Source: Paenibacillus sp. XY044 (lineage in GTDB: Bacteria > Bacillota > Bacilli > Paenibacillales > Paenibacillaceae). Taken from it: a DNA stretch of 63,268 nt. Each line of letters opens with the position of its first letter. Position 1 is the stretch's first letter. The translations under genes were made by a program, and so were the position numbers. Under the pieces are notes generated by a model. It was not told the DNA's origin, did no database searches, and saw nothing but the letters and a program-made list of their open reading frames with translations. This document shows positions 51,325 through 60,767 of the stretch, one piece after another. The stretch covers positions 1 to 63,268 of the forward strand of contig NZ_NQMO01000017.1 of NCBI RefSeq assembly GCF_002257645.1, in the 5' to 3' direction.

Positions 51325-52401
51325 TTACTGGGCTTTTTCCAACAGTTTTGGTTTGGCGAAGATCATCCGCCCCGCAGAGGTTTGCAGCACGCTCGTTACG
51401 AGCACTTCCATCATATTGCCTATATAATCGCGTCCGCCTTCAACCACAATCATGGTTCCGTCGTCGAGATAAGCCACTCCCTGGCCATGCTCTTTGCCGT
51501 CCTTGATTACCTGTACCATAATTTCTTCCCCCGGCAGGACGACCGGCTTCACGGCGTTGGCCAAATCGTTAATGTTCAGTACGGAAACGCCTTGCAGCTC
51601 ACATACCTTGTTCAGGTTAAAATCGTTGGTCACCACTTTGCCCTGCAGCACTTTGGCGAGCTTCACCAGCTTGCTGTCCACTTCGGAAATTTCTTCGAAA
51701 TCCCCTTCATAGATCATCACCCTGACATCAAGTTCCTTCTGGATTTTGTTCAAAATATCGAGTCCTCTGCGGCCGCGGTTGCGCTTCAGCAGGTCCGACG
51801 AATCCGCGATATGCTGAAGCTCTTCCAGAACGAATTCGGGAATGACGATCGTTCCTTCAATAAAACCGGTTTTGCAGATGTCCGCGATCCGGCCGTCGAT
51901 GATGACGCTCGTGTCCAGAATTTTATGCTCCTCAATCCGGCGTTCCTCCGGCAGCTCGCCCCGGCTCCATTTGCCGGAAGTCCACAGGGAAGCGAGCTCT
52001 TCTTTCTTTTCCAGTCCGATCCGCAGCCCCATATAACCGAACACAAACGTCACACCGACAGCGAGCAAATCCCCGGCATGTCCAATCCAGGCAAGGCTGG
52101 GGTAGATTAATAGAGCCAGCAGCAGTCCTCCGATCAGACCCGACGCTCCGGCCGCCAATTCATTCATCGGCGTGTTCGAGAACGAAGCGATAAACGAATG
52201 CAGACGATACGATACAGCTTGAGCACATAGGGAACCAATCAACAAAAATAAAATTGCGCCAACCACAGCGAACATTAGGCTGCCCCACAGCGAATCATCA
52301 ATACCAATTCCAGGGAACGACCAGCCTGCTGCATGATGCAGCGTGTACCCGATCCATGCCCCACATAATCCGGCAAATGCCGCGATCGATTTCCTCAGCA
52401 T
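51325..52401 (-). CDS. membrane PIN/TRAM-domain protein (YacL)
   Basis: 358 aa: four membrane segments in the first ~150 residues, then a PIN nuclease-like domain (HKILDTSVIIDGRIADI) and a C-terminal TRAM domain (EIMVQVIKDGKEHGQG). The family is conserved in Firmicutes next to radA-disA; RNA binding or cleavage is presumed. The ATG follows GGAGGTG at 9 nt. Confidence 0.9.
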   Translation of the reverse strand: MLRKSIAAFAGLCGAWIGYTLHHAAGWSFPGIGIDDSLWGSLMFAVVGAILFLLIGSLCAQAVSYRLHSFIASFSNTPMNELAAGASGLIGGLLLALLIYPSLAWIGHAGDLLAVGVTFVFGYMGLRIGLEKKEELASLWTSGKWSRGELPEERRIEEHKILDTSVIIDGRIADICKTGFIEGTIVIPEFVLEELQHIADSSDLLKRNRGRRGLDILNKIQKELDVRVMIYEGDFEEISEVDSKLVKLAKVLQGKVVTNDFNLNKVCELQGVSVLNINDLANAVKPVVLPGEEIMVQVIKDGKEHGQGVAYLDDGTMIVVEGGRDYIGNMMEVLVTSVLQTSAGRMIFAKPKLLEKAQ

Positions 52402-52555
52402 CAGTTCCCTCACCTCCTTGAATCTTTATTTTTAACAGTTGCAGATTTCATTAGCAGTATGGTCCATTTTGCAGCAACCTAATCCTGTATATTCCAATTT
52501 TTATTGGACGGCTGAACCTTTCTTTTGTACCATCCTACAGAAGTCTCGTTTTTGG

Positions 52556-52585
52556 TTGAAAATGGGCAAATGACTGGAATATAAT
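52556..52585 (+). promoter_or_regulatory. promoter of the 131-aa cysteine-rich gene
   Basis: -35 TTGAAA (52556-52561), 18-bp spacer, perfect -10 TATAAT (52580-52585), 42 bp before the ATG. It is divergent from yacL. Confidence 0.7.
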
Positions 52586-52627
52586 AAGTTCATTCAAAAA
52601 ACTAGAGGTTAGAGGTGAAGAGGATAC

Positions 52628-53023
52628 ATGGGCACACCAAGTTTACAAGACTTTCAAGATCAGGTTTCCGAACTGTTGCTCCGTCACCGCAGTCTGCTGG
52701 ATGTATTGTCGAAGAATGGACAAAGCAGTGCCTCCGTTAACCGGTCTGTCGCCAAGGCGATTACCGATTGCGGTTGTATTGAACTTCATGCCACTAAACA
52801 AACCTTTGCTCCGGGACTGGACCTCGAGGAAGCCAAGGAAACGGTACGGACCCATGTCCACGGAGAGCTGTGCGAGAACTGCCGCGAGGTGATCAGCACC
52901 GAGCTGGGGCGGAACCTGTTCTATATGTCGGCGCTGTGCAATCTGCTCGATATCAACATGGATGAAGTGGTCCGGAAGGAATCGCAAAAATGCTCTACCC
53001 TTGGTCTGTTTAACATGTCATAA
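52628..53023 (+). CDS. conserved protein of unknown function, cysteine-containing (131 aa)
   Basis: I am not sure of the family; I recall similar Paenibacillus proteins annotated with a DUF (DUF1573), unverified. A mostly helical protein with DCGCIELHATKQ (Cys pair near 48-50), LCENCREV (CxxC near 91-94), Cys108 in SALCNLLDI, and Cys122 in QKCSTLGLF. The arrangement ELGRNLFYMSALCNLLDI near the C-terminus is reminiscent of the last helices of MazG-type pyrophosphatases, but no full catalytic motif is seen. AGAGGTG precedes the ATG. It is plus-strand and monocistronic, with its own promoter and terminator. Confidence 0.85.
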   Translation: MGTPSLQDFQDQVSELLLRHRSLLDVLSKNGQSSASVNRSVAKAITDCGCIELHATKQTFAPGLDLEEAKETVRTHVHGELCENCREVISTELGRNLFYMSALCNLLDINMDEVVRKESQKCSTLGLFNMS

Positions 53024-53045
53024 GCACCAAGAATATAAAAAGCAG

Positions 53046-53098
53046 AAAAAGCATTTATCTCGCTGCCCCCGGCAGGAAATAAATGCTTTTTATTTTTG
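53046..53098. terminator. bidirectional terminator between the 131-aa gene and pssA
   Basis: A large two-part hairpin: AAAAGCATTTAT pairs with ATAAATGCTTTT, and CTGCC with GGCAG inside it. It is followed by TATTTTTG on the plus strand and a T run on the minus strand. Confidence 0.9.
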
Positions 53099-53127
53099 AA
53101 TCCCGTTCTATTGAGCGGGGCTTTCGT

Positions 53128-53859
53128 TTATGAGGAGTGGTCGTTGAACACTTTATCGGACTGCTCGCGATGGCGGCGGCGTCTTCGCGACAACCTTCTC
53201 ACATTCTCTTTCAAACCGTAGGCTGCATACAGCACCAGTGGCAAGAAAATCAGCTTGGAGAGCTGATCCGGGAACGTGACGGCGACCGCGACTCCGGCAA
53301 GAATGACGAACGGCGCGTACATCATCGCTTTCTTCGGAAAACCGATTTTCTTAAAATTCGGGTACCGGACCGTGCTGACCATCAGGTATGACAGCAGCAG
53401 CATGGCAATGATCATATAGGGGGCGGAAATTTCATCACGAAATAAAGATAATGTAGCGAGCACACCGCCCGCTGCCGGTATAGGCAGACCTATAAAGTAT
53501 CCCGGGCTGCCTGATTGGACGTTAAAACGGGCAAGCCGAAGCGCCCCGCACATGGGAAATACGGCGGTTACCGTCCAGATCAGCGCATGATGCATATCGT
53601 GAAAACAAGAAATGTACATGATAAGAGCGGGTGCAACACCAAATGAAATTACATCCGAGAGGGAGTCCAGTTCCTTGCCCAACTCACTCTGTGCATTGAG
53701 CGCCCGGGCCACCCGGCCGTCCAATCCGTCGAGAAGCATTGCAATGATAATCATGATGGCCGCCAAGCTCAGCTTGTTGTCGAGGGCCAGCATAATCCCT
53801 ACCATTCCGAGAAACAAGTTACCCAAGGTACACATGTTCGGAATTGATTTCGTAAACAT
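53128..53859 (-). CDS. pssA: CDP-diacylglycerol--serine O-phosphatidyltransferase
   Basis: Makes phosphatidylserine, the precursor of phosphatidylethanolamine. The full CDP-alcohol phosphotransferase motif is present: Asp44, Asp47-Gly48, Ala51-Arg52, Gly61, Asp65, Asp69. There are several membrane segments and an Arg-rich C-terminal tail (RRLSRRRRRHRE). At 243 aa it is longer than the ~177-aa Bacillus PssA. It is not near psd here and lies between disA and yacL. Confidence 0.95.
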   Translation of the reverse strand: MFTKSIPNMCTLGNLFLGMVGIMLALDNKLSLAAIMIIIAMLLDGLDGRVARALNAQSELGKELDSLSDVISFGVAPALIMYISCFHDMHHALIWTVTAVFPMCGALRLARFNVQSGSPGYFIGLPIPAAGGVLATLSLFRDEISAPYMIIAMLLLSYLMVSTVRYPNFKKIGFPKKAMMYAPFVILAGVAVAVTFPDQLSKLIFLPLVLYAAYGLKENVRRLSRRRRRHREQSDKVFNDHSS

Positions 53860-53913
53860 TTTCTCACCTCAAATATCGTAGTACCCCCATGTCATCCATT
53901 GATTGTATGGCAT

Positions 53914-54996
53914 TTAAATTTGTCTGTCAATGAATACTTGTTCCTGCAAGCGTTTCAGTCCCTCTTTTATATTGCGGGCCCTGACTTCGCCAATTCCATC
54001 CACTTCGTCCAGCTCCTCGATCGTAGCCATCATGGTATGCGGCAGCCGTTCAAAGCGCTCCACCAGGTTGTGGATAATGACATTCGGCAGACGTGGAATT
54101 TTATTGAGGATCCGGTAACCACGGGGCGCTACAGATTCTTCTGAGGTCGCTGCCGACAACGGGTACCCGAGCAGGCGGACCACATAGTGGATATCGAGCA
54201 GTTCGTCGTCGGTCGCCCGCTTCAGTCCGGCGATCATCTCGCGGATCTTCTCATCGTTGTCGTCACGTGCATAGTCTTTGTACAAGAGCCAGGCTTCTTC
54301 CTCCATGTTGCTCACGAGTTCTTCCATCTGCATGCTGATCAGGCGCCCTTCGTTCCCTAGCTCGTTGATGTAGCGCTTGATTTCCATTTTGATGCGCAGG
54401 ACCATCTCCACACGCTGAATGACGTTGACCACTTCGGGAACGGTAACCAGCTCTTCGAATTCGGATGCCGACAGGTTCGTCAGCGACTGGTTCAGTACCG
54501 CCCGGTACTTCTCCAGCGTCTGAAGCGCCTGGTTGGCTTTGGTCAAAATGACGCCGATTTCTTTCAGCGCATAGCGGAGCGTACCTTGGTACAGGGTGAT
54601 GATGTTCCGGCGCTGGGAAATCGACACGACCAGCTTGCCGGTCTGTTTGGCGACCCGCTCGGCCGTCCGGTGCCGGATCCCCGTTTCGATCGAAGAAATG
54701 GACGAGTCCGGAATCAGCTGGGTGTTGGCATACAGAATCCGCTTCAGGTCCTCGCTCAAAATGATAGCGCCGTCCATTTTGGCCAGCTCATATAAGTAGT
54801 TGGGCGAAAAATCGCAGTTGATGGAGAAGCCTCCGTCCACAACCTCCATCACTTCAGGACTGTAGCCAACCACCAGCAGTCCCCCGGTTTTGGCGCGCAG
54901 CACGTTTTCCAGGCCGTCGCGAAACGGCGTGCCGGGTGCTACGAGCTTCAATAAATCGTTCATTTTATCCAATTGGCTCGGTTCTTTCATCTTCAT
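53914..54996 (-). CDS. disA: DNA integrity scanning diadenylate cyclase DisA
   Basis: A 360-aa protein: an N-terminal DAC domain with the catalytic DGA (75-77) and RHRTAE (108-113) motifs, a helical linker, and a C-terminal HhH DNA-binding domain (EVDGIGEVRARNIKEGLKRL). It makes c-di-AMP and halts at branched DNA. It starts 7 bp after radA, the conserved partner that modulates DisA. Confidence 0.97.
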   Translation of the reverse strand: MKMKEPSQLDKMNDLLKLVAPGTPFRDGLENVLRAKTGGLLVVGYSPEVMEVVDGGFSINCDFSPNYLYELAKMDGAIILSEDLKRILYANTQLIPDSSISSIETGIRHRTAERVAKQTGKLVVSISQRRNIITLYQGTLRYALKEIGVILTKANQALQTLEKYRAVLNQSLTNLSASEFEELVTVPEVVNVIQRVEMVLRIKMEIKRYINELGNEGRLISMQMEELVSNMEEEAWLLYKDYARDDNDEKIREMIAGLKRATDDELLDIHYVVRLLGYPLSAATSEESVAPRGYRILNKIPRLPNVIIHNLVERFERLPHTMMATIEELDEVDGIGEVRARNIKEGLKRLQEQVFIDRQI

Positions 54997-55003
54997 TTGC
55001 CCC

Positions 55004-56371
55004 CTAATCTAACGCGACCGCTAGTGCATCTGCAACGGTACTCACTCCGATGATTTCAATACCTTTGGGGTGCCTCCATCCTTTCATACTTTTTTCCGGT
55101 AAAATAATCCGCTTGAAACCCAGCTTCTCCGCCTCCCGGACGCGCTGTTCCACACGGGAAACGCCCCGAACTTCGCCGGTCAGGCCGACTTCACCGAACA
55201 TGACGTCGTAAGGCTTTGTCGGAATATCCCGAAAACTGGAGGCAATGCTGACGGCTATGGCCAGATCGACCGCCGGTTCATCCAGCTTGACGCCACCCGC
55301 CACGTTCAGGTACGCATCCTGATTCTGCAGGAACATGCCCATCCGCTTCTCCAGCACCGCAATAATGAGCCCCATCCGGTGATGGTCGATCCCGGTGCAC
55401 ATGCGCCGTGGCGACGGAAAATGCGTGGAAGAGATCAAGGCTTGAAGCTCGACCAGGACGGGTCTGGTGCCCTCCATGCTGGCCACGACCGTGGATCCCG
55501 CAACGCCGAGCGGGCGCTCGGACAGAAACAGCTCCGACGGATTCCCCACTTCGACCAGCCCGACTTCGTTCATCTCGAAAATGCCGATCTCATTTGTCGA
55601 TCCAAAGCGGTTCTTAACGGCTCTTAACAGCCGGTAGGTATGATGGCGCTCGCCTTCAAAATAAAGTACACAGTCTACCATGTGCTCCAGCAGCCTCGGC
55701 CCCGCGATAGCCCCTTCCTTTGTAACATGCCCCACAAGAACGGTGGCAATGCCGAGCCCTTTGGCTACCCTCATAAACCGGGCCGTACATTCCCGGACCT
55801 GCGCCACGCTCCCCGGCGCGCTGGTCACCTCTGGAATGTAGACCGTCTGGATGGAGTCGATCACCAGAAACTGAGGCTTTACACTCTCGATCGCCTCTTC
55901 AATGAGATCCATATTGGTCTCGCACAGAACGTACAGTTCCGGCGACAGGGCGCCGAGGCGATCCGCCCGGAGCTTGGTCTGGCGGACCGATTCCTCGCCG
56001 GACACGTACAGCACGCGCAGGCCGGACTGCGTCAGAGCGTGCGACGTTTGCAGGAGCAGGGTCGACTTGCCGATGCCGGGGTCGCCCCCGACGAGAATGA
56101 GCGATCCGGGAACGATCCCGCCGCCCAGAACGCGGTTCAGCTCACCGATCCCGGTTAGCACCCTCGCTTCTTGGCTGCTCTCTATATTTATGATCGAAAG
56201 CGGCTTTTCTTTACTATGAAAAAGCGGGGAATTCATTCCCTGCGTCTTGATGATGCTTTCCGTTTCTTCTACCATCGAGTTCCAGGCTTGGCAGCCTGGG
56301 CACTTCCCGTACCATTTGGCAGCCTCATAGCCGCACTCGGTACAGTAAAATTTGGTTTTCGATTTGGCCAT
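55004..56371 (-). CDS. radA: DNA repair protein RadA
   Basis: 455 aa: N-terminal zinc finger (Cys10, Cys13, Cys24, Cys27), a RecA-like ATPase with Walker A GGDPGIGKST (95-104) and the RadA-specific KNRFG motif, and a C-terminal Lon-like domain. It acts in branch migration during recombination. The start MAKSKTKFYC follows AAGGAGAG; eight upstream in-frame codons overlap the site. Confidence 0.97.
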   Translation of the reverse strand: MAKSKTKFYCTECGYEAAKWYGKCPGCQAWNSMVEETESIIKTQGMNSPLFHSKEKPLSIINIESSQEARVLTGIGELNRVLGGGIVPGSLILVGGDPGIGKSTLLLQTSHALTQSGLRVLYVSGEESVRQTKLRADRLGALSPELYVLCETNMDLIEEAIESVKPQFLVIDSIQTVYIPEVTSAPGSVAQVRECTARFMRVAKGLGIATVLVGHVTKEGAIAGPRLLEHMVDCVLYFEGERHHTYRLLRAVKNRFGSTNEIGIFEMNEVGLVEVGNPSELFLSERPLGVAGSTVVASMEGTRPVLVELQALISSTHFPSPRRMCTGIDHHRMGLIIAVLEKRMGMFLQNQDAYLNVAGGVKLDEPAVDLAIAVSIASSFRDIPTKPYDVMFGEVGLTGEVRGVSRVEQRVREAEKLGFKRIILPEKSMKGWRHPKGIEIIGVSTVADALAVALD

Positions 56372-56516
56372 GCGTCTCTCCTTTGCTGCAGCCAATTTGT
56401 CTAATTATGTCGTTACCTCAGAAATTTGGCATTATTTTAAGTTTACCATTTATTAAGATTTATCGTAAAGTCTATCCAAAAACTTTACATTGATTTTCAT
56501 TTGCGGATGAAACAGA

Positions 56517-56569
56517 CAAAGGGACTGACCCGCTAGGTCCACAAAAACCGGCGGGGCAATCCCTTGTTG
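56517..56569 (-). terminator. probable terminator of the ctsR-clpC operon
   Basis: A long imperfect stem (ACAAGGGA...GCCCCGC with GCGGG...TCCCTTTGT) 31 bp after the clpC stop. The tail is only moderately T-rich, so efficiency is uncertain. Confidence 0.6.
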
Positions 56570-56599
56570 TTCAGGCTTCGTATGAAGTCACCGGCTCAT

Positions 56600-59050
56600 T
56601 TACGATTGCGTATTGGCCGATACATTTTCGTTTTTGTTGACTGTCAGCGCGCCGCCCTCTTCGTCGATGAGCAGCGAGTCGCCTTTGGACACATGCCCCG
56701 TGAGCAGCTCTTCCGACAGACGGTCCTCGATATGCTTCTGAATCGCCCGGCGGAGCGGACGGGCACCGAATGCCGGGTCGTAGCCTTCTTTCGCGAGGAA
56801 TGCCTTGGCTTTATCTGTCAGGATAAAGTCGACATTGAAATCGCGCAGGCGTTTACGCAGCTCTTCGGTCATCGTCGTCACGATTTCAGCGATGTGCTTC
56901 TCTTCGAGTGAGTGGAAGACGATGATTTCGTCGATCCGGTTCAGGAACTCCGGACGGAAGCTCTTCTTCAGCTCTCCCATCACTTTATCTTTCATGTTGT
57001 TGTAATCGGCTCCGGCGTCGGCTGTTGCCGTGAAGCCCATCGTCGAGTTCCGTTTGATCGCTTCCGCACCTACGTTGGAGGTCAGAATGATCAGCGTGTT
57101 GCGGAAGTCCACCACGCGGCCCTTGGAATCGGTCAGACGACCGTCTTCCAGCACTTGAAGCAGAATATTGAACACTTCAGGATGCGCCTTCTCGATTTCG
57201 TCCAGCAGGACGACCGAGTAAGGTTTGCGGCGTACTTTTTCGGTCAGCTGGCCGCCTTCGTCATAGCCGACGTATCCAGGAGGCGCTCCGACCAGTCGGG
57301 ACGTGGAGTGTTTCTCCATGTACTCGGACATGTCGATGCGGACTACCGCATTTTCGTCACCGAACATCGCTTCGGCCAGAGCACGGGCCAGCTCGGTTTT
57401 ACCGACACCCGTAGGTCCAAGGAAGATGAACGATCCAATCGGACGCTTCGGATCCTTCAGACCGGCACGGGAACGTCTTACCGCGCGGCTGACTGCCTTG
57501 ACGGCTTCTTCTTGGCCGATAACGCGTTCGTGCAGGATTGTCTCCATATTCAGCAGGCGTTCCGTTTCTTCTTCCTTCAGCTTGCTAACCGGAATACCGG
57601 TCCAACTGGCCACAACCTGGGCGATATCCTCAGGCGTAACTTCAGAGTCCGTACGGCCCTGTTTTTCTTTCCATTGGTTCTTCGTGACGTCCAGCTCTTC
57701 GCGGATCTTTTGCTCGGTATCGCGAAGGGCGGCCGCTTTCTCGAATTCCTGGCTTTGCACGGCCGAATCTTTTTCCTTGCGGATATCTTCAAGCCGGCTT
57801 TCCAGTTCCTTCAGATTTGGCGGAATGGTGTACGTGTGAAGCCTTACCTTGGAGCCCGCCTCGTCGATCAGGTCGATCGCTTTATCCGGCAGGAACCGGT
57901 CGGAAATGTAGCGGTCTGACAGCTTCACGGCTTCCACGATCGCCTCATCCGTAATTTTTACGCGATGATGCGCTTCGTAGCGGTCGCGCAGACCGAACAG
58001 AATTTGAATCGCTTCTTCCGGAGATGGCTGATCCACCGTAATCGGCTGGAAACGGCGCTCCAGAGCGGCGTCTTTCTCGATATATTTACGGTACTCATCC
58101 AGCGTGGTGGCACCGATGCACTGCAGCTCGCCGCGGGCAAGCGACGGCTTCAGAATGTTGGATGCATCGATGGCGCCTTCCGCGCCGCCGGCACCGATCA
58201 GCGTATGCAGCTCGTCGATAAAGAGGATGATGTTGCCTGCTTGGCGGATCTCATCCATAATTTTCTTTAAGCGATCCTCGAATTCGCCTCGGTATTTCGT
58301 ACCGGCTACAACCGATCCCATGTCCAGCGTCATGACGCGTTTGTCACGCAGCGTTTCCGGGATTTCGTTGTTGATGATTTTTTGAGCCAGGCCTTCGGCG
58401 ATTGCGGTTTTACCAACCCCCGGTTCACCGATCAGCACCGGATTGTTTTTGGTCCGGCGGCTGAGAACCTGGATGACTCTTTCGATTTCGTTACTGCGGC
58501 CGATAACCGGATCCAGGTTGCCTTCCTTGGCAATCGCGGTCAAGTCACGAGCCAGACTGTCGAGCGTCGGCGTACTGACGTTAGATTGGTTTCCGTGGTG
58601 ACTGGATACAGCCTCGCTGCTGCCCAGCAGCTGCAGCACTTGCTGGCGCGCCTTGTTCAGGCTGATGCCGAGATTATTCAGCACGCGGGCAGCCACGCCT
58701 TCGCCTTCGCGAATGAGACCGAGCAGGATGTGCTCTGTGCCTACATAGGTATGGCCAAGTTTGCGCGCTTCGTCCATTGATAATTCAATCACTTTTTTGG
58801 CGCGAGGGGTATAAGCGATATTCGTCGGCTGTTCCTGTCCCCGTCCGATGAGCGTCTCCACTTCATCCTGGATTTTTTCGAGGCCAAGTCCAAGACCGAT
58901 CAAAGCTTTAGCGGCAATGCCGTCCCCTTCCCGGATCAGTCCGAGCAAAATATGCTCTGTGCCAATGTTGTTATGCCCTAAACGAACCGCTTCCTCTTGT
59001 GCCAAAGCAAGCACCTTCTGCGCACGTTCCGTAAATCTTCCGAACATCAT
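56600..59050 (-). CDS. clpC: ATP-dependent Clp protease ATP-binding subunit ClpC
   Basis: An 816-aa Hsp100 unfoldase with two N-terminal Clp repeats (GHNNIGTEHILLGLIREG and GHTYVGTEHILLGLIREG), first Walker A GEPGVGKT (~206), a coiled-coil/UVR-type middle domain, and second Walker A GPTGVGKT (~545). It works with ClpP and adaptor proteins and degrades substrates marked by McsB. It is the last gene of the operon. Confidence 0.98.
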   Translation of the reverse strand: MMFGRFTERAQKVLALAQEEAVRLGHNNIGTEHILLGLIREGDGIAAKALIGLGLGLEKIQDEVETLIGRGQEQPTNIAYTPRAKKVIELSMDEARKLGHTYVGTEHILLGLIREGEGVAARVLNNLGISLNKARQQVLQLLGSSEAVSSHHGNQSNVSTPTLDSLARDLTAIAKEGNLDPVIGRSNEIERVIQVLSRRTKNNPVLIGEPGVGKTAIAEGLAQKIINNEIPETLRDKRVMTLDMGSVVAGTKYRGEFEDRLKKIMDEIRQAGNIILFIDELHTLIGAGGAEGAIDASNILKPSLARGELQCIGATTLDEYRKYIEKDAALERRFQPITVDQPSPEEAIQILFGLRDRYEAHHRVKITDEAIVEAVKLSDRYISDRFLPDKAIDLIDEAGSKVRLHTYTIPPNLKELESRLEDIRKEKDSAVQSQEFEKAAALRDTEQKIREELDVTKNQWKEKQGRTDSEVTPEDIAQVVASWTGIPVSKLKEEETERLLNMETILHERVIGQEEAVKAVSRAVRRSRAGLKDPKRPIGSFIFLGPTGVGKTELARALAEAMFGDENAVVRIDMSEYMEKHSTSRLVGAPPGYVGYDEGGQLTEKVRRKPYSVVLLDEIEKAHPEVFNILLQVLEDGRLTDSKGRVVDFRNTLIILTSNVGAEAIKRNSTMGFTATADAGADYNNMKDKVMGELKKSFRPEFLNRIDEIIVFHSLEEKHIAEIVTTMTEELRKRLRDFNVDFILTDKAKAFLAKEGYDPAFGARPLRRAIQKHIEDRLSEELLTGHVSKGDSLLIDEEGGALTVNKNENVSANTQS

Positions 59051-59127
59051 ATCTCCTGCACCTCCATGAGTTTTATCATCACTACTACACTTGCGTCCTT
59101 CATCGTAAAGCTGTATATCATAAAGGC

Positions 59128-60186
59128 TCAGCGATTTCCGAGGGTTTCCCGGATGAGCTTCGCCCGGTAAATATCGCGTTCTTCGGTGTTCATATCGTGA
59201 CCGTACGTTTTCTGCAGGAAGCCCGGCTGGGTCATCACATTCAGTTCATTCATCACCGGAATGGATGGTCCCTCCAAGAGCCCAAGGTCAACCCCAAGGC
59301 GTACGTCGGAAAGACGCTGCCCCGCCTCCTTCGAGTCCATCACTTCCGCGTAGGATAAAATCCCATAGGACCGTTTGATACGGTCGGTAATGCGGAGTCT
59401 GGAATCGTTCATGAGCCGCATGCGTGCATTTTTCTCATGCTCGATGATCTGCAGCACGACGCTGTGGAGGTTGTCGATGATTTCATTCTCGGTCTGTCCC
59501 AAGGTAATCTGATTCGAGATTTGGAACAGGTTACCTATTGCTTCGCTGCCTTCCCCGTAAATTCCTCTTACGGTGAGCCCAACTTGGGAAACGGCGGATA
59601 AAATCCGGTTAATCTGCTGGGTCATCACCAGTGCCGGCAGGTGCATCATGACCGAAGCCCGCAGGCCAGTGCCCACATTCGTTGGACAGCTGGTCAGATA
59701 CCCGTGCTTATCGTCAAAGGCGTAATCGATGTACTCCTCAAATTTATCGTCAATGCTCGAGGCCTTCTCCCAAGCTTGGCGGATTTGAAAACCGGGGTAT
59801 AGACATTGAATGCGAAGATGGTCCTCTTCGTTAATCATAATGCTGACCGATTCGTCCTCGCTGAGGATTACCGCGCCATTCTGGGATTCATTCGCCAAAT
59901 TGGGGCTGATCAAATGCTTTTCCACCAGCACCCTTTTGTCCAGCGGATCAATTTGATCAAGTTCCACGGTATAAAAAGTTCCAAAAGACTGAAGGTGATC
60001 ACTGGGAATACCCGTCAGACGTTTAAGCACTTCCTCCGACTGCTGGCGGGTGGCCAGTAGCGGAAAAGGAAGATGCTGCAGGTTGCGCGCAACCCGAACC
60101 CGGCTGCTGATGACGATTTCGGAAGCATCGGCCTGGCCGCGCATCCAATCGCTCAGCGCTTTCTCGGTAAACCGGAGATGTGGCAT
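59128..60186 (-). CDS. mcsB: protein-arginine kinase McsB
   Basis: A 352-aa guanido-kinase-fold enzyme that phosphorylates arginines, inactivating CtsR and tagging proteins for ClpCP. It shows VISSRVRVARN (26-36) and the catalytic loop CPTNVGTG (167-174). The start MPHLRFTEKAL follows GGAGGAG; the frame is open 42 codons upstream, overlapping mcsA, without support. Confidence 0.97.
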   Translation of the reverse strand: MPHLRFTEKALSDWMRGQADASEIVISSRVRVARNLQHLPFPLLATRQQSEEVLKRLTGIPSDHLQSFGTFYTVELDQIDPLDKRVLVEKHLISPNLANESQNGAVILSEDESVSIMINEEDHLRIQCLYPGFQIRQAWEKASSIDDKFEEYIDYAFDDKHGYLTSCPTNVGTGLRASVMMHLPALVMTQQINRILSAVSQVGLTVRGIYGEGSEAIGNLFQISNQITLGQTENEIIDNLHSVVLQIIEHEKNARMRLMNDSRLRITDRIKRSYGILSYAEVMDSKEAGQRLSDVRLGVDLGLLEGPSIPVMNELNVMTQPGFLQKTYGHDMNTEERDIYRAKLIRETLGNR

Positions 60187-60214
60187 CACGCATTCCTCCT
60201 CCTTCGAGTGAACT

Positions 60215-60739
60215 TTACTGTTCCGACAATTCTTTCTCAAGCTTGCGGATCTGGTCGCGCAGCTTCGCTGCCTCCTCGAACTCCTCTTCGTGAATACGCT
60301 GCTGAAGTTCAAGCTTCAAGCCGTCGATCTTGCGTTTCGCTTGAATTTTGCTTCCGCCTCTTTTGGGCAATTTGCCGACGTGAGCGGTACTGCCGTGAAC
60401 TCTTTTGAACAGAGGGTCCAGGCGGTCTCCAAAATATTTGTAACAGGAGCTGCAGCCGAACCGGCCGATCTTGCTGAACTGCGAGTACGTCATGCCGCAC
60501 TCTTCGCATCTCAGCGATTGGGCAGCCTTGGCGCTGCTCGCCGCTCCCTTGCTGGTCATGTCAATGTCCATGAGACCGGATAGCAAGCTGTGTATGGAAA
60601 ATCCGCCTGAGGTTCCGGGGATCATTTCCCCTTTTTCCCTGGCGCAGGATTCGCAAAAATGAAACTCCGTCTTCTCACCATTCACAATCTTGGTAAAATG
60701 GAGAGTCGCCGGTCTCTTACCACATTCTTGGCAAAGCAT
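60215..60739 (-). CDS. mcsA: McsA, activator of McsB
   Basis: A 174-aa adaptor with two zinc sites (Cys3/Cys6 with Cys29/Cys32; CEEC and CSSC near 78-98) and a C-terminal UVR domain (LQQRIHEEEFEEAAKLRDQI). It stimulates McsB and contributes to stress sensing. It lies between ctsR and mcsB. Confidence 0.97.
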   Translation of the reverse strand: MLCQECGKRPATLHFTKIVNGEKTEFHFCESCAREKGEMIPGTSGGFSIHSLLSGLMDIDMTSKGAASSAKAAQSLRCEECGMTYSQFSKIGRFGCSSCYKYFGDRLDPLFKRVHGSTAHVGKLPKRGGSKIQAKRKIDGLKLELQQRIHEEEFEEAAKLRDQIRKLEKELSEQ

Positions 60740-60767
60740 ACCGAAGTACCTCCTTTTCTCCGAAAGA

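Noticed and set aside
60187..60312. Upstream extension of mcsB
   Set aside because: It overlaps the 3' end of mcsA in another frame, is Arg/Ser-rich without family resemblance, and a proper ribosome site precedes the internal ATG.
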